A stretch of DNA of 43,569 bases from an uncultured Caulobacteraceae bacterium. GTDB taxonomy: Bacteria > Pseudomonadota > Alphaproteobacteria > Caulobacterales > TH1-2. Location of the stretch: NCBI GenBank assembly GCA_937967425.1, contig CALBST010000404.1, positions 1-43,569 of the forward strand, given 5' to 3'. Shown in pieces: positions 15,262-23,038 of this stretch (position 1 is the first letter of the stretch; each line of letters starts with the position of its first letter). Both the position numbers and the translations under genes were made by a program. Under the pieces are notes generated by a model. It was not told where the DNA came from and made no database searches. It saw nothing but the letters and a program-made list of their open reading frames with translations.

Positions 15262-16730
15262 TGCACCCGATAGGCGCCCTCTACGACAACCTCGCTGAAA
15301 AGGCGGCGCGCCCCGCTCTGTACGACGGCGCGGTCGCGCTCACGCATGAAGAGCTGATCGCGGGCGTTGAACGAGCGGCGCTCAAGGTTGAAGCTGGAAT
15401 GCGCGTCGGGCTTTGCGCGGGCAACACTTGGCGTCATGTGGTGGCCTATCTCGCGATCCTGCGCGCCGGCGGCGTCTGGGTTCCGCTCAATCCGCGAAAT
15501 GGTCCGCGGCTCAACGATGAATTGCGCTCACGCGCCGGGCTGCAGCTGACGTTGTGCGATGAGGCTTCGCATGTCGCCGTGGGCGACTTAGCCGGCGTCA
15601 GTTCGCTGGAGACTTGGCTCGAAAGCGACGGCGTTGGCGCGTTGCTGCCGCTCCCGCGCGATCCGGAGGCCGTCTTCGCCATCAAGTTCACCGGCGGCTC
15701 GACGGGGCAGCCGAAAGGTGTCGTGCAGACGGTGCGTAGCGCCGCGCAAGCGATGGCGTGCATGCAGAGCTTTTATGGGTTCAGCAAGGAAGACGTGAAT
15801 CTCGCGGTTGCGCCGCTGACCCACGGCTCGTCGCACTACGTCATCCCGGTGCTGGCAGCCGGTGGCGCGCACGTCTTGCTCGCCCAGCCGGATCGTGCGC
15901 GCATCGTGGAAGAGTTGAAGCAGCGTGTCAGCATCGCTTTCATGCCGCCGACCCTGATCCATCTGCTGATGAGCGACACTGCGTTCGCGCCGGCGGACTT
16001 CCCGGCACTGCGCCACATTACCTATTCGGCGGCGCCCATGGCCCCGGCGGCGATTGAAAAAGCGATCGCGCGGTTCGGTCCAGTCATTTCCACGCTCTAC
16101 GGCCAAACCGAAGCGCCGATGACGATTACGGCGCTGAGCGCTGCCGAGATGCAGCGTGAAGCGCTGCGCGCGTCCGTCGGACGTGCGTTCTCCGAGACGC
16201 CGCTCGCCGTGTTGACCACTTCCAATGAGATCGCAGCCATTGGCGAAGGTGAGATCCTCGTCGGCGGCGATCTCGCCGCCACGAGTTATCTGGATGATCC
16301 CGTGCTGAGCGCCGGGAGCCGTCACGAGGGTTGGCTCAAGACCGGCGACATCGGCCGCATCGATGCTGACGGCTACCTCTATCTGCTCGGACGCAGCAAA
16401 GAGATGATCATCAGCGGCGGTTACAACATCTATCCGGCTGAGGTCGAGCGTGCATTGGCGGCCCACCCGGCTGTGCGCGAGGCTTGCGCGTTCGGCGTCG
16501 CGGACGAAATCTGGGGCGAGCGGCTGGAGGCGGCAGTCGCCGCGGACGGCGTCGATGAAGCGACGCTCCGTGCGTTCGTGCGCGAGGCGCTCGGCGCGGT
16601 GCGCACGCCGAAGCGTTTGCATTTGTTGGCGGCATTGCCGAGAAATCCGGTCGGGAAGGTTGTTCGGAGCGACGTGCGCGATCTGTGCGCGCGGAAAGAA
16701 AAGGAATTTGGAGAGGAAGCGGTCTCATGA
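15261..16730 (+). CDS. AMP-forming acyl-CoA ligase (first of two)
   Basis: A 489-residue ANL superfamily adenylating enzyme. Motifs run in order: P-loop TGGSTGQPKGV (about 143-153), TLYGQTEAP, LKTGDIGRIDADGYLYLLGR, SGGYNIYPAEVE, and the C-terminal PRNPVGKV with the catalytic lysine. It converts a carboxylic acid to its CoA thioester via the acyl-AMP. The ATG overlaps the thiolase stop (TGATG); a GTG one codon earlier is possible. At about 490 residues it is on the short side for the family but complete. A non-identical ligase follows immediately, so the pathway may release two different acids, as expected from oxidative cleavage of one molecule (inference). Confidence 0.94.
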   Translation: MHPIGALYDNLAEKAARPALYDGAVALTHEELIAGVERAALKVEAGMRVGLCAGNTWRHVVAYLAILRAGGVWVPLNPRNGPRLNDELRSRAGLQLTLCDEASHVAVGDLAGVSSLETWLESDGVGALLPLPRDPEAVFAIKFTGGSTGQPKGVVQTVRSAAQAMACMQSFYGFSKEDVNLAVAPLTHGSSHYVIPVLAAGGAHVLLAQPDRARIVEELKQRVSIAFMPPTLIHLLMSDTAFAPADFPALRHITYSAAPMAPAAIEKAIARFGPVISTLYGQTEAPMTITALSAAEMQREALRASVGRAFSETPLAVLTTSNEIAAIGEGEILVGGDLAATSYLDDPVLSAGSRHEGWLKTGDIGRIDADGYLYLLGRSKEMIISGGYNIYPAEVERALAAHPAVREACAFGVADEIWGERLEAAVAADGVDEATLRAFVREALGAVRTPKRLHLLAALPRNPVGKVVRSDVRDLCARKEKEFGEEAVS

Positions 16731-18433
16731 TTGTGGTTCCTGCTGAAAGGATCGCCGCCTTCAAGCAGAAGGGTTGGTGGGGCGAGGTGCGGATCGATGA
16801 TTTGTTCGAGAAGCATGTGCGCGAGAAGACCGATCGCGAAGCCTGCGTCGATCCGGTTAATTGCATGGATATCATCGGCCGCGAGCCGCGACGGCTCAGC
16901 TGGTGGCAGCTGGAGGATCTGGTCGGGCGCTATACGGCGGTGCTGACGGCGCACGGCTTGCGCAAGGACGATGCGCTCGTGGTGCAATTGCCCAATACAG
17001 TCGATCTCCCGGCCATTTATCTCGCGTGCGCGCGCCTGGGCATCATCGTGAGCCCGGCGCCGGTGCAGTATCGCGAGCACGAGCTGGGCTATATCTGCGA
17101 AAGTATCGACGCAAAGGTGGCGATTACCGCGAACAGGATTGGCAAGCACGCGCACGGCGAAATGCTCGTTCGCGTGAAGCAAACGCAACCGAAGCTTCAG
17201 CATGCATTTGTTTTGGGTGACGCTGTGGAAGGCGCTATCCAGATCGATCCATTGCTCGCCAAAGTGAAGCAATCGGAATTGGCTGCCGCGCAGCGCGCCG
17301 AACAGGAAGCCGCGGTTTGCGCCGACGACATCTTCACGATCTGCTGGACCTCAGGCACTGAGGCGCAGCCGAAGGGCGTGCCGCGCAGCCACAATGAGTG
17401 GATCATCATGGGCGAGGGCGTCGTCCACGCCGGCGACATTGAGGATGGCGACCACCTCCTCAATCCGTTCCCGATGGTGAACATGGCCGGCATCTCGACC
17501 TCGTTCGTGAGCTGGCTGCTCGTCGGCGGCAAATTGGTTCAGCATCAGCCGTTCGACTTGCAAGTCTTCCTTGGTCAGATCCGTGACGAGAAGATCGATT
17601 ACACGGTGGCGCCGCCGGCCATCTTGAATCTCCTGCTGCAGAACGAGGCGCTGTTGCAGGGGATCGACTTTGGCCGTCTGCAGAACATCGGCTCAGGCTC
17701 GGCGCCGCTGTCGGAATGGATGGTGGACACCTTCCACAAGAAGTACGGCGTGCAGATCACTAATTTCTTCGGCTCGAACGAAGGCGCCTCTTTTCCAAGC
17801 ACCTATCGCGATGTGCCCGACCCGGCGCAGCGCGCAGCTTACTTCCCGCGCTTCGGCGATGGCTTCAAATGGGATTCGAAGCTGCACGACCGCATCTTCA
17901 CGCGTCTCGTTGATCCCGAGACCGAACGAGAAATCACCGAGGCCGGCAAGCCGGGTGAATTGCGTGTGAAAGGCGCGACGATCTTTTCGGGCTATTGGCG
18001 CGCGCCCGAGATCAATGCGCGGGCGTTCGATTCGGATGGCTGGTTCCGCACCGGCGATCTATTCGAACTCGCTGGCGATCGGTTGCAGTTCTATCGCTTT
18101 GTCGGCCGCTTCAAGGACATCATTATTCGCGGCGGCATGAACATCTCCTCCGAAGAGATCGAAGGCCACCTGGTCGGCCATCCGGCGGTTGCGGATGTAG
18201 CGGTTGTCGGCGCACCGGATCAGACGCTGGGCGAGCGGCTCTGCGCCTTTATCGTGTTCAAGCCGGGGCAAACAGCCGATATGGCCGAGATCAACCGCTA
18301 CCTCACGCAGGACAAGAAGGTGGCCGTGTTCAAACAGATCGAGAGGCTGGAGCCCATCGATATGCTGCCGCGCAATCCCGTCGGCAAAGTGCTGAAGCGC
18401 GAGTTGCGCGAAAGGCTGGCGCAGCAAGCATGA
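16727..18433 (+). CDS. AMP-forming acyl-CoA ligase (second of two)
   Basis: A 568-residue ANL ligase. It has the P-loop WTSGTEAQPKGVPRSH (about 207-222), NFFGSNEGASF, RTGDLFELAG, the hinge VGRFKDIIIRGGMNISSEE and the C-terminal PRNPVGKVLKREL lysine. It is clearly diverged from the previous ligase and longer, so the two are probably not a recent duplication and may activate different acids. The start overlaps the preceding stop as ATGA, with GAGAGGAAG upstream. Full-length medium-chain and aromatic acid ligases are similar in size. The substrate cannot be read from sequence. Confidence 0.95.
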   Translation: MIVVPAERIAAFKQKGWWGEVRIDDLFEKHVREKTDREACVDPVNCMDIIGREPRRLSWWQLEDLVGRYTAVLTAHGLRKDDALVVQLPNTVDLPAIYLACARLGIIVSPAPVQYREHELGYICESIDAKVAITANRIGKHAHGEMLVRVKQTQPKLQHAFVLGDAVEGAIQIDPLLAKVKQSELAAAQRAEQEAAVCADDIFTICWTSGTEAQPKGVPRSHNEWIIMGEGVVHAGDIEDGDHLLNPFPMVNMAGISTSFVSWLLVGGKLVQHQPFDLQVFLGQIRDEKIDYTVAPPAILNLLLQNEALLQGIDFGRLQNIGSGSAPLSEWMVDTFHKKYGVQITNFFGSNEGASFPSTYRDVPDPAQRAAYFPRFGDGFKWDSKLHDRIFTRLVDPETEREITEAGKPGELRVKGATIFSGYWRAPEINARAFDSDGWFRTGDLFELAGDRLQFYRFVGRFKDIIIRGGMNISSEEIEGHLVGHPAVADVAVVGAPDQTLGERLCAFIVFKPGQTADMAEINRYLTQDKKVAVFKQIERLEPIDMLPRNPVGKVLKRELRERLAQQA

Positions 18434-19350
18434 CGTTTCCCTACAAGATGCGGCTGCCGGTGTTCTGTGCGCCGATGTTTCTGGTCACGGGACCGGAGCT
18501 GGTTGTCGCCGCGTGCAAAGCTGGCATCGCCGGCGCCTTCCCAACGCCGAACACCCGTACGAGCGCCGAGCTCGACGCCTGGATGGGCGAGATCACCGGG
18601 CAGCTGGCGCCCGGCGATGGGCCGTGGGTGGCGAACCTCATCACCCACTCGACGAATGCGCGACTGGCGGACGATCTGAAACTGGTCGCCGAATACAAGC
18701 CGCCGATTGTCATCACCGCGCTCGGTTCGCCGAAGCCGGTCATGGAGACGGTGAAGTCCTATGGCGGTCTGGTGTTTGCCGACGTCGTTAGTTTGAAGCT
18801 CGCGCGCAAGGCAGCTGAAGCAGGCGTTGACGGCATGGCCTGCATCAGCGCGGGCGCTGGCGGCCATACGGGGCATCTCTCCCCCTTCGCCTTCATTTCC
18901 GCGGTGCGAGAGTTCTTCGATGGCTACATCACAGTCGGCGGCGGCATCTCCGATGGCGCGGGCATAGCGGGCGCGATCGCTGCGGGTGCTGACTTTGTCT
19001 ATATGGGTACGCGCTTCCTGCCGACGGTCGAGAGCCGCGCGCAGCCCGCGTACAAGCAAATGATCATCGACAGCACCGCTGACGATCTCGTCGTCTCCGC
19101 GGCGGTGACGGGCACGCCGGCGTCGTGGCTGAAAGCGAGCTTAGCGGCGGCGGGACGCGATCCGGACAATCTGGGCGGGCCGGCGGCGCGTGATTATTCC
19201 GGCGATAGCGCCAAACGCTGGCGCGATATCTGGGCGGCTGGACAAGGTGTCGGGCGTACGCGTGCGATCGAGACGGTTGCGGAGGTGGTCGCCGATCTTG
19301 AACGCGAGTATGCGGCAGCAATTGCGCGCTTCAAGACGATCACGGCATGA
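18430..19350 (+). CDS. Nitronate monooxygenase-like FMN protein
   Basis: A 306-residue TIM-barrel flavoprotein of the nitronate monooxygenase / 2-nitropropane dioxygenase family. It shows the N-terminal FCAPMFLVTGPELVVAACKAG, ISAGAGGHTGH with H146 at the class I catalytic histidine position, and the FMN phosphate loop GGGISDG followed by GADFVYMGTRF. Related flavoproteins include enoyl reductases (FabK) and components of aromatic or terpenoid catabolic operons, so nitronate may not be the true substrate; a redox step on an enoyl- or enone-CoA is equally possible. The ATGA overlap with the upstream ligase and downstream thioesterase shows it belongs to the operon. Confidence 0.88.
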   Translation: MTFPYKMRLPVFCAPMFLVTGPELVVAACKAGIAGAFPTPNTRTSAELDAWMGEITGQLAPGDGPWVANLITHSTNARLADDLKLVAEYKPPIVITALGSPKPVMETVKSYGGLVFADVVSLKLARKAAEAGVDGMACISAGAGGHTGHLSPFAFISAVREFFDGYITVGGGISDGAGIAGAIAAGADFVYMGTRFLPTVESRAQPAYKQMIIDSTADDLVVSAAVTGTPASWLKASLAAAGRDPDNLGGPAARDYSGDSAKRWRDIWAAGQGVGRTRAIETVAEVVADLEREYAAAIARFKTITA

Positions 19351-19808
19351 GCGCGGATCCCGTAATCTTCAAACTCGATCGCGAAGCCGACGGCTTCGAG
19401 CTGGCGCGGCGCTGGGTAGAGATGCCGCGCCCTGGCGGCTTCTTGAGCTTGCTCAAGGCGCGGCCGATCGAGATCGAACGCGGCTTTATGCGCGTGCGCT
19501 GTGACGTCGATGTTGGCCATTCGAATTTCGTCGGCTTGGTGCATGGCGGGGTGATCGCAGGGCTCACCGACATTGCCGGCGGCGGCGCGGCAATGACATT
19601 GCTCCGCCCGGGAGAGACTCTGCTCACCACCGACCTGAACACGCGCTTTCTCGACGCGGCGCCCATTGAAACGGCGCGGTTGGAGGCGACGGGGCGGGTG
19701 TCGTTTCATGGCGGGCGGCGGATCGTTGTCGCGGTCGAGATCAGCGGCGATAACGACGCGATCATCGCGCAAGGTTCAGTCGGCGTCTCCGTGCGCGCGC
19801 CGCGCTAA
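19347..19808 (+). CDS. PaaI-type hotdog-fold thioesterase
   Basis: A 153-residue hotdog acyl-CoA thioesterase of the PaaI/YbgC-like group. The motif GLVHGGVIAGLTDIAGG places H66-G67-G68 and D75, the residues around which the active site of PaaI enzymes is built. It likely hydrolyses stalled CoA esters to free CoA in the pathway. The start overlaps the upstream gene as ATGA. The stop (TAA 19806-19808) overlaps the stop of the convergent minus-strand thiolase, so this is the operon's last gene. Confidence 0.9.
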   Translation: MSADPVIFKLDREADGFELARRWVEMPRPGGFLSLLKARPIEIERGFMRVRCDVDVGHSNFVGLVHGGVIAGLTDIAGGGAAMTLLRPGETLLTTDLNTRFLDAAPIETARLEATGRVSFHGGRRIVVAVEISGDNDAIIAQGSVGVSVRAPR

Positions 19809-21034
19809 GCGGTACGTTGCACGATGAAGCTGACGACTGTGCCGAGCGAGCCGCCGATGTTCAGCGTCTGATAGGTGCGCGCGCCTTCGACTTGATAATC
19901 GCCGGCCGTGCCGGTCACTTGCCGGCCCGCGTCGAGCAACATGCGTGCGCCGGTGGCGCCGACCGGATGGCCAACGCCGATCAAGCCGCCCGAAGCATTG
20001 ACGGGGCAGGCGCCGCCCATTGCGATGACGCCGTCCTCGATCGCGCGCCAACTCTGGCCTGGTTCGGTGAGGCCGAAATGATCGATCGCCATGTATTCGG
20101 TCGAGGTGAAGCAATCATGCAGTTCGATGCCGCTGAGCGCAGTCACGCCCGGTAGATCGGCGCGCTTCCACGCATCGGTAATGGCCTTGCGCACATGCGG
20201 AAAAATGTAGTCCTGGCCGCGGCTGCGCTCGATTTTGTCGAGGAAGCGGATGCCGGCGTTCGTGTGGCCCCAGCCGGTGATTTGGGGGAAGTCTGAAGGC
20301 TTGGCGCCACGCTTCGTGGCGTAGCTCTCAATGAAGCGATCCGAGGCGACGATGATGGCGACGGCGCCGTCGGTGATCTGCCCGCAATCCTGGCGGCGCG
20401 TGCCCGGCTCGATGATCGGGTTCAGTTCGTCGTTGTCGGTGAAAGCGTCCGGATCGAAGCGCCATTTGCGCGTCTGCGCCAGCGGATTGCGCATCGCGTT
20501 GGTGCGATTGATCTCCGCGATGCGGTTGAGATAACGGCGATCGAGGCCGTAGCGCTCGTCGTATTCCTTGGCGATGCGGCCAAACACGGCGGGCCACATG
20601 AAGCGGCACTCGATGTCCTCGCGGCCTTGCCAGGACGCAGCGTTCTGAATCTTAGACGCCTCGTCGCCCGGAAGATTCTTCTCTTCCTCGACGCCCAAAA
20701 TGAGCACGCAATCGTAGCGGCCTGCTTCGATCTCGGCCGTTGCCGTCAGCACGGCAATAGAACTGGAGGCGCAGGCCGCCTCGTGGCGCATCGCCGGCTT
20801 GCCGTAAAATTCCGGCTTCACCTGCGCGACCATTGCGGCGAGGTGGCCCTGGTTGCGGTAAAGCTCACCGAAGGCGTTGCCGACATGGATCGCGTCGATG
20901 TCGGCGGGATCGAGGTTCGTCGCCGCCAACGCGCCGTCGATGGCCTCGCGCATCATGTCGGTGAAATCCAAACCCTCGCGCGACCAAGCGCGCGCAAAAT
21001 CGGTTTGGTGTCCGCCGAGCAGATAGATCGCCAT
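19805..21034 (-). CDS. Thiolase family protein (acetyl-CoA acyltransferase, SCP-x-like)
   Basis: A 409-residue thiolase with nucleophile C88 (EAACASSS), the ELHDCFTSTEY loop, NASGGLIGVGHPVGATG and a C-terminal LNIGGSLG in place of CxGGG, typical of SCP-x relatives. I chose ATG 21034; GAGAGGACC lies upstream of it. An ATG at 21067 would lie on top of a well-spaced -10 element. It is convergent with the big operon, sharing the last four bases. With the two thiolases there, the cluster has three distinct ones, suggesting the same or a linked pathway. Confidence 0.92.
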   Translation of the reverse strand: MAIYLLGGHQTDFARAWSREGLDFTDMMREAIDGALAATNLDPADIDAIHVGNAFGELYRNQGHLAAMVAQVKPEFYGKPAMRHEAACASSSIAVLTATAEIEAGRYDCVLILGVEEEKNLPGDEASKIQNAASWQGREDIECRFMWPAVFGRIAKEYDERYGLDRRYLNRIAEINRTNAMRNPLAQTRKWRFDPDAFTDNDELNPIIEPGTRRQDCGQITDGAVAIIVASDRFIESYATKRGAKPSDFPQITGWGHTNAGIRFLDKIERSRGQDYIFPHVRKAITDAWKRADLPGVTALSGIELHDCFTSTEYMAIDHFGLTEPGQSWRAIEDGVIAMGGACPVNASGGLIGVGHPVGATGARMLLDAGRQVTGTAGDYQVEGARTYQTLNIGGSLGTVVSFIVQRTA

Positions 21035-21065
21035 GGGCGAGGGTCCTCTCACATGCCTTTCGGAC

Positions 21066-21093
21066 ATGCTACGGAGTCAGTACGGAAATGCAA
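21066..21093 (-). promoter_or_regulatory. Promoter-like element of the minus-strand thiolase, TTGCAT-16-TAGCAT
   Basis: On the minus strand TTGCAT (21088-21093), 16 bases, TAGCAT (21066-21071), about 32 bases before the chosen ATG. The stretch CTTGCATTTCCGTACTGA is similar to CTTGCATTACCGGAGTTA before the oxygenase operon. Confidence 0.45.
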
Positions 21094-21103
21094 GTAACGT
21101 TCG

Positions 21104-21874
21104 TCAGCTGCGCGCGTATGTGACGCCGCCGTCCACAATGATGGTCGAGCCGACGACATAGTCACCCGCACGAGACGCGAGATAGATGGCGGCGCCCGCC
21201 ATATCCTCCGCCGTGCCGATGCGCTTAGCCGGGATCGCTTGCGCCACCATGTCGGCGTGATCACGCGCGACGCGGTTCATGTCGGAGGCAAAGGCGCCAG
21301 GTGCGATGGCGGTGACGCCGATATTGTCCTGGATCAAACGCAACGCCATGCGCTTGGTGAGGTGGATGAGACCGGCCTTGCTTGCGGCGTAGGAGTAAGT
21401 CTCTTGTTGATTGACGGAGACGCCGTCGATCGAAGCGATGTTGATCACCTTTGCCAGATGACCTTTCGCGGCGCCGCGTTTGAGCGCGTCGTGCAGTTTC
21501 TGCGTCAGGAAGAACGGCGTCTTGACGTTCAGGTCCATGACCTTGTCCCAACCGTGTTCGGGAAACTCATCGAACGGCGCGCCCCATGCGGCGCCGGCAT
21601 TGTTGACCAGAATGTCGAGCGTGTCCTCGTGGCCCAGGAAAGCGTCGGCCATCTTCTGCGCGCCATCGGCGCCGGAGGCATCGACGATCAACGGGATGCA
21701 CGGGCCAATCGCGGAAAGCTCCGTCGCCGTCTCTTCCAGCGCGCCGCCTTTGCGCGCGGAGATGTAAACTTTCGCGCCCTGATGAAGGAAGCCTTCGGCA
21801 ATCATCTTGCCGATACCGCGCGAGCCGCCGGTGACGAGGGCGATGCGGCCTTTGAGTGAGAAGAGATCCTGCAT
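21104..21874 (-). CDS. SDR oxidoreductase, RhlG/FabG-like
   Basis: A 256-residue classical short-chain dehydrogenase. It has cofactor loop TGGSRGIG (15-22), NNAG (91-94), S148, and Y162-xxx-K166 (YSYAASKAG), and closes with the substrate-side STIIVDGG. The ASDMNR and RIGTAEDMAG segments resemble RhlG, a ketoacyl reductase. It may act on a 3-oxo/3-hydroxyacyl-CoA of the neighbouring pathway; the substrate is not proven. It ends 3 bases after the GST gene begins its own transcription unit (GST stop at 21878, SDR ATG at 21874), so GST-SDR-thiolase probably form one minus-strand unit. Confidence 0.9.
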   Translation of the reverse strand: MQDLFSLKGRIALVTGGSRGIGKMIAEGFLHQGAKVYISARKGGALEETATELSAIGPCIPLIVDASGADGAQKMADAFLGHEDTLDILVNNAGAAWGAPFDEFPEHGWDKVMDLNVKTPFFLTQKLHDALKRGAAKGHLAKVINIASIDGVSVNQQETYSYAASKAGLIHLTKRMALRLIQDNIGVTAIAPGAFASDMNRVARDHADMVAQAIPAKRIGTAEDMAGAAIYLASRAGDYVVGSTIIVDGGVTYARS

Positions 21875-21877
21875 GAT

Positions 21878-22516
21878 TTAGCTCTGCTGCTGCTTTTGTT
21901 GTTCCGCGATGATGGCGTCGTCGATCTCGCGCGCGCGGACGGCGGCGGGACGATTGTGGAGGCGCGCCATATAGGGCTCGAACGCCGCGCGCTTCTCAAG
22001 CGTGCCGAACTGCGTGCCCCACATGATGTGTGAGCCGAAATAGACATCCGCCGCCGTGAAGCGATCGCCGGCGATGTATTGGGTGTCTTTCAAAGCAAAC
22101 TCGAGTGCATCGAGCACGTGCGCCATCGAGCCGAAACCGAGCATGCCTTGCTTGTCGGCGGGCGCCTCCCAACCCATCGCCTTGGCGTTGGCCGCCGCTT
22201 CGATGGGGCCGGCGGCGAAGAACATCCAGCGATAATAGCGTGCGCGCTCTGCGTTATTGGCCGGGCCAAGTTTGGCCTCGGGGAAAACGTCGGCGAGGTA
22301 AGCGCAGATCGCCGCGCCTTCCGTCACGACAGCATCTCCGTGCTTGATCGCCGGCACCTTTCCCATCGGATTGATCGCAAGATACTCCGGCGACTTCATG
22401 CTGGCGCCGTAGCCGAGGATCACCGTCTCGTAGGGTTGGCCGACTTCTTCCAGCATCCAGCGGATGATGCGGCCGCGCGACATCGGGTTCGTATAGAAAG
22501 TGAGCTTATCGGCCAT
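21878..22516 (-). CDS. Glutathione S-transferase family protein
   Basis: A 212-residue cytosolic GST. The thioredoxin-like N-terminus reads LTFYTNPMSRGRIIRWMLEE, with S13 a candidate glutathione-activating residue, then NPMGKVPAIKHGD and TEGAAICAYLAD. The helical C-terminal domain carries FTAADVYFGSHIMWG, the usual N-capping box. A strong GGAGGATC precedes the ATG. GSTs near ring- or ether-cleaving catabolic genes can remove glutathione or detoxify aldehydes and epoxides. Here it is first in the unit with the SDR and thiolase, so a pathway role is plausible but unproven. Confidence 0.93.
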   Translation of the reverse strand: MADKLTFYTNPMSRGRIIRWMLEEVGQPYETVILGYGASMKSPEYLAINPMGKVPAIKHGDAVVTEGAAICAYLADVFPEAKLGPANNAERARYYRWMFFAAGPIEAAANAKAMGWEAPADKQGMLGFGSMAHVLDALEFALKDTQYIAGDRFTAADVYFGSHIMWGTQFGTLEKRAAFEPYMARLHNRPAAVRAREIDDAIIAEQQKQQQS

Positions 22517-22551
22517 GGACGATCCTCCGTAGCCTTTGGCATAAACCCACC

Positions 22552-22911
22552 ATGGCCAAGAGCAAGAGCGTAACGATCTACGGGATCAAGAACTGCGACA
22601 CGATGAAGAAGGCGCGGACGTGGTTGGAGGACCATGGCGTCGCCTACGTGTTCCACGATTACAAAGCCGAGGGGATCGACAAAGCGTCGCTAGAGCGCTG
22701 GGCGAAGGAGGTGGGGTGGGAAGTCCTGCTCAATCGCGCCGGCACGACATTCCGCAAATTGCCTGACGCGCAGCGGGAAAACGTGACGGAGAAAAAGGCG
22801 ATCGCGCTCATGGTGGAGCAGCCCAGCATGATCAAGCGGCCGGTGCTGGATGTTGGCGGCAAGCTCATCGTCGGGTTCAAGCCGGAGGTTTATGCGAAGC
22901 AGTTCGGTTGA
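22552..22911 (+). CDS. ArsC/Spx-superfamily protein, YffB-like
   Basis: A 119-residue thioredoxin-fold protein of the YffB branch of the arsenate reductase family. It opens VTIYGIKNCDTMKKA with C15 as the single active-site cysteine, followed by VLLNRAGTTFRKL and the cis-proline region MIKRPVLDVGGK. YffB proteins resemble ArsC but arsenate reduction has not been established for them; they may be glutathione-dependent thiol reductases. No ars genes are nearby. It is transcribed divergently from the GST, with 35 bases between starts. Confidence 0.92.
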   Translation: MAKSKSVTIYGIKNCDTMKKARTWLEDHGVAYVFHDYKAEGIDKASLERWAKEVGWEVLLNRAGTTFRKLPDAQRENVTEKKAIALMVEQPSMIKRPVLDVGGKLIVGFKPEVYAKQFG

Positions 22912-22924
22912 ACGCCGTCTCTCT

Positions 22925-23036
22925 CTCTCATTCCGGCCGGAGGCGCGGTACGCGCCGCAGCGCCGGAACCCAGAGCGAGTGAAGGTGCGGCTGCCCTGGG
23001 TTCCGGGTCTTCGCTTCGCTACAACCGGAATGAGAG
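22925..23036. repeat. Nested inverted repeat (cruciform REP-like element)
   Basis: Outer arms CTCTCATTCCGG (22925-22936) and CCGGAATGAGAG (23025-23036) are exact complements. Inner arms CCGGAACCCAG (22963-22973) and CTGGGTTCCGG (22996-23006) are also exact. The whole 112-bp element fills the gap between two convergent genes. Elements with a CTGGGTTCCGG core are dispersed in many alphaproteobacterial genomes. It may also serve as a bidirectional transcription barrier. Confidence 0.85.
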
Positions 23037-23038
23037 GG

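Noticed and set aside
15588..16622. Minus-strand 344-codon frame antisense to the first acyl-CoA ligase
   Set aside because: Arg/Asp/His-rich with no motif; the ligase motifs on the plus strand are complete.
9743..19808. Phenylacetate (paa) degradation operon
   Set aside because: PaaN- and PaaI-like genes are present, but the ring epoxidase subunits PaaABCDE and PaaK-type context are absent.
22552..22911. Arsenic resistance arsC
   Set aside because: The sequence follows YffB (GIKNCDTMKKA), and no arsB, arsR-metal or acr3 gene is nearby; the ArsR at 26119 lacks metal ligands.
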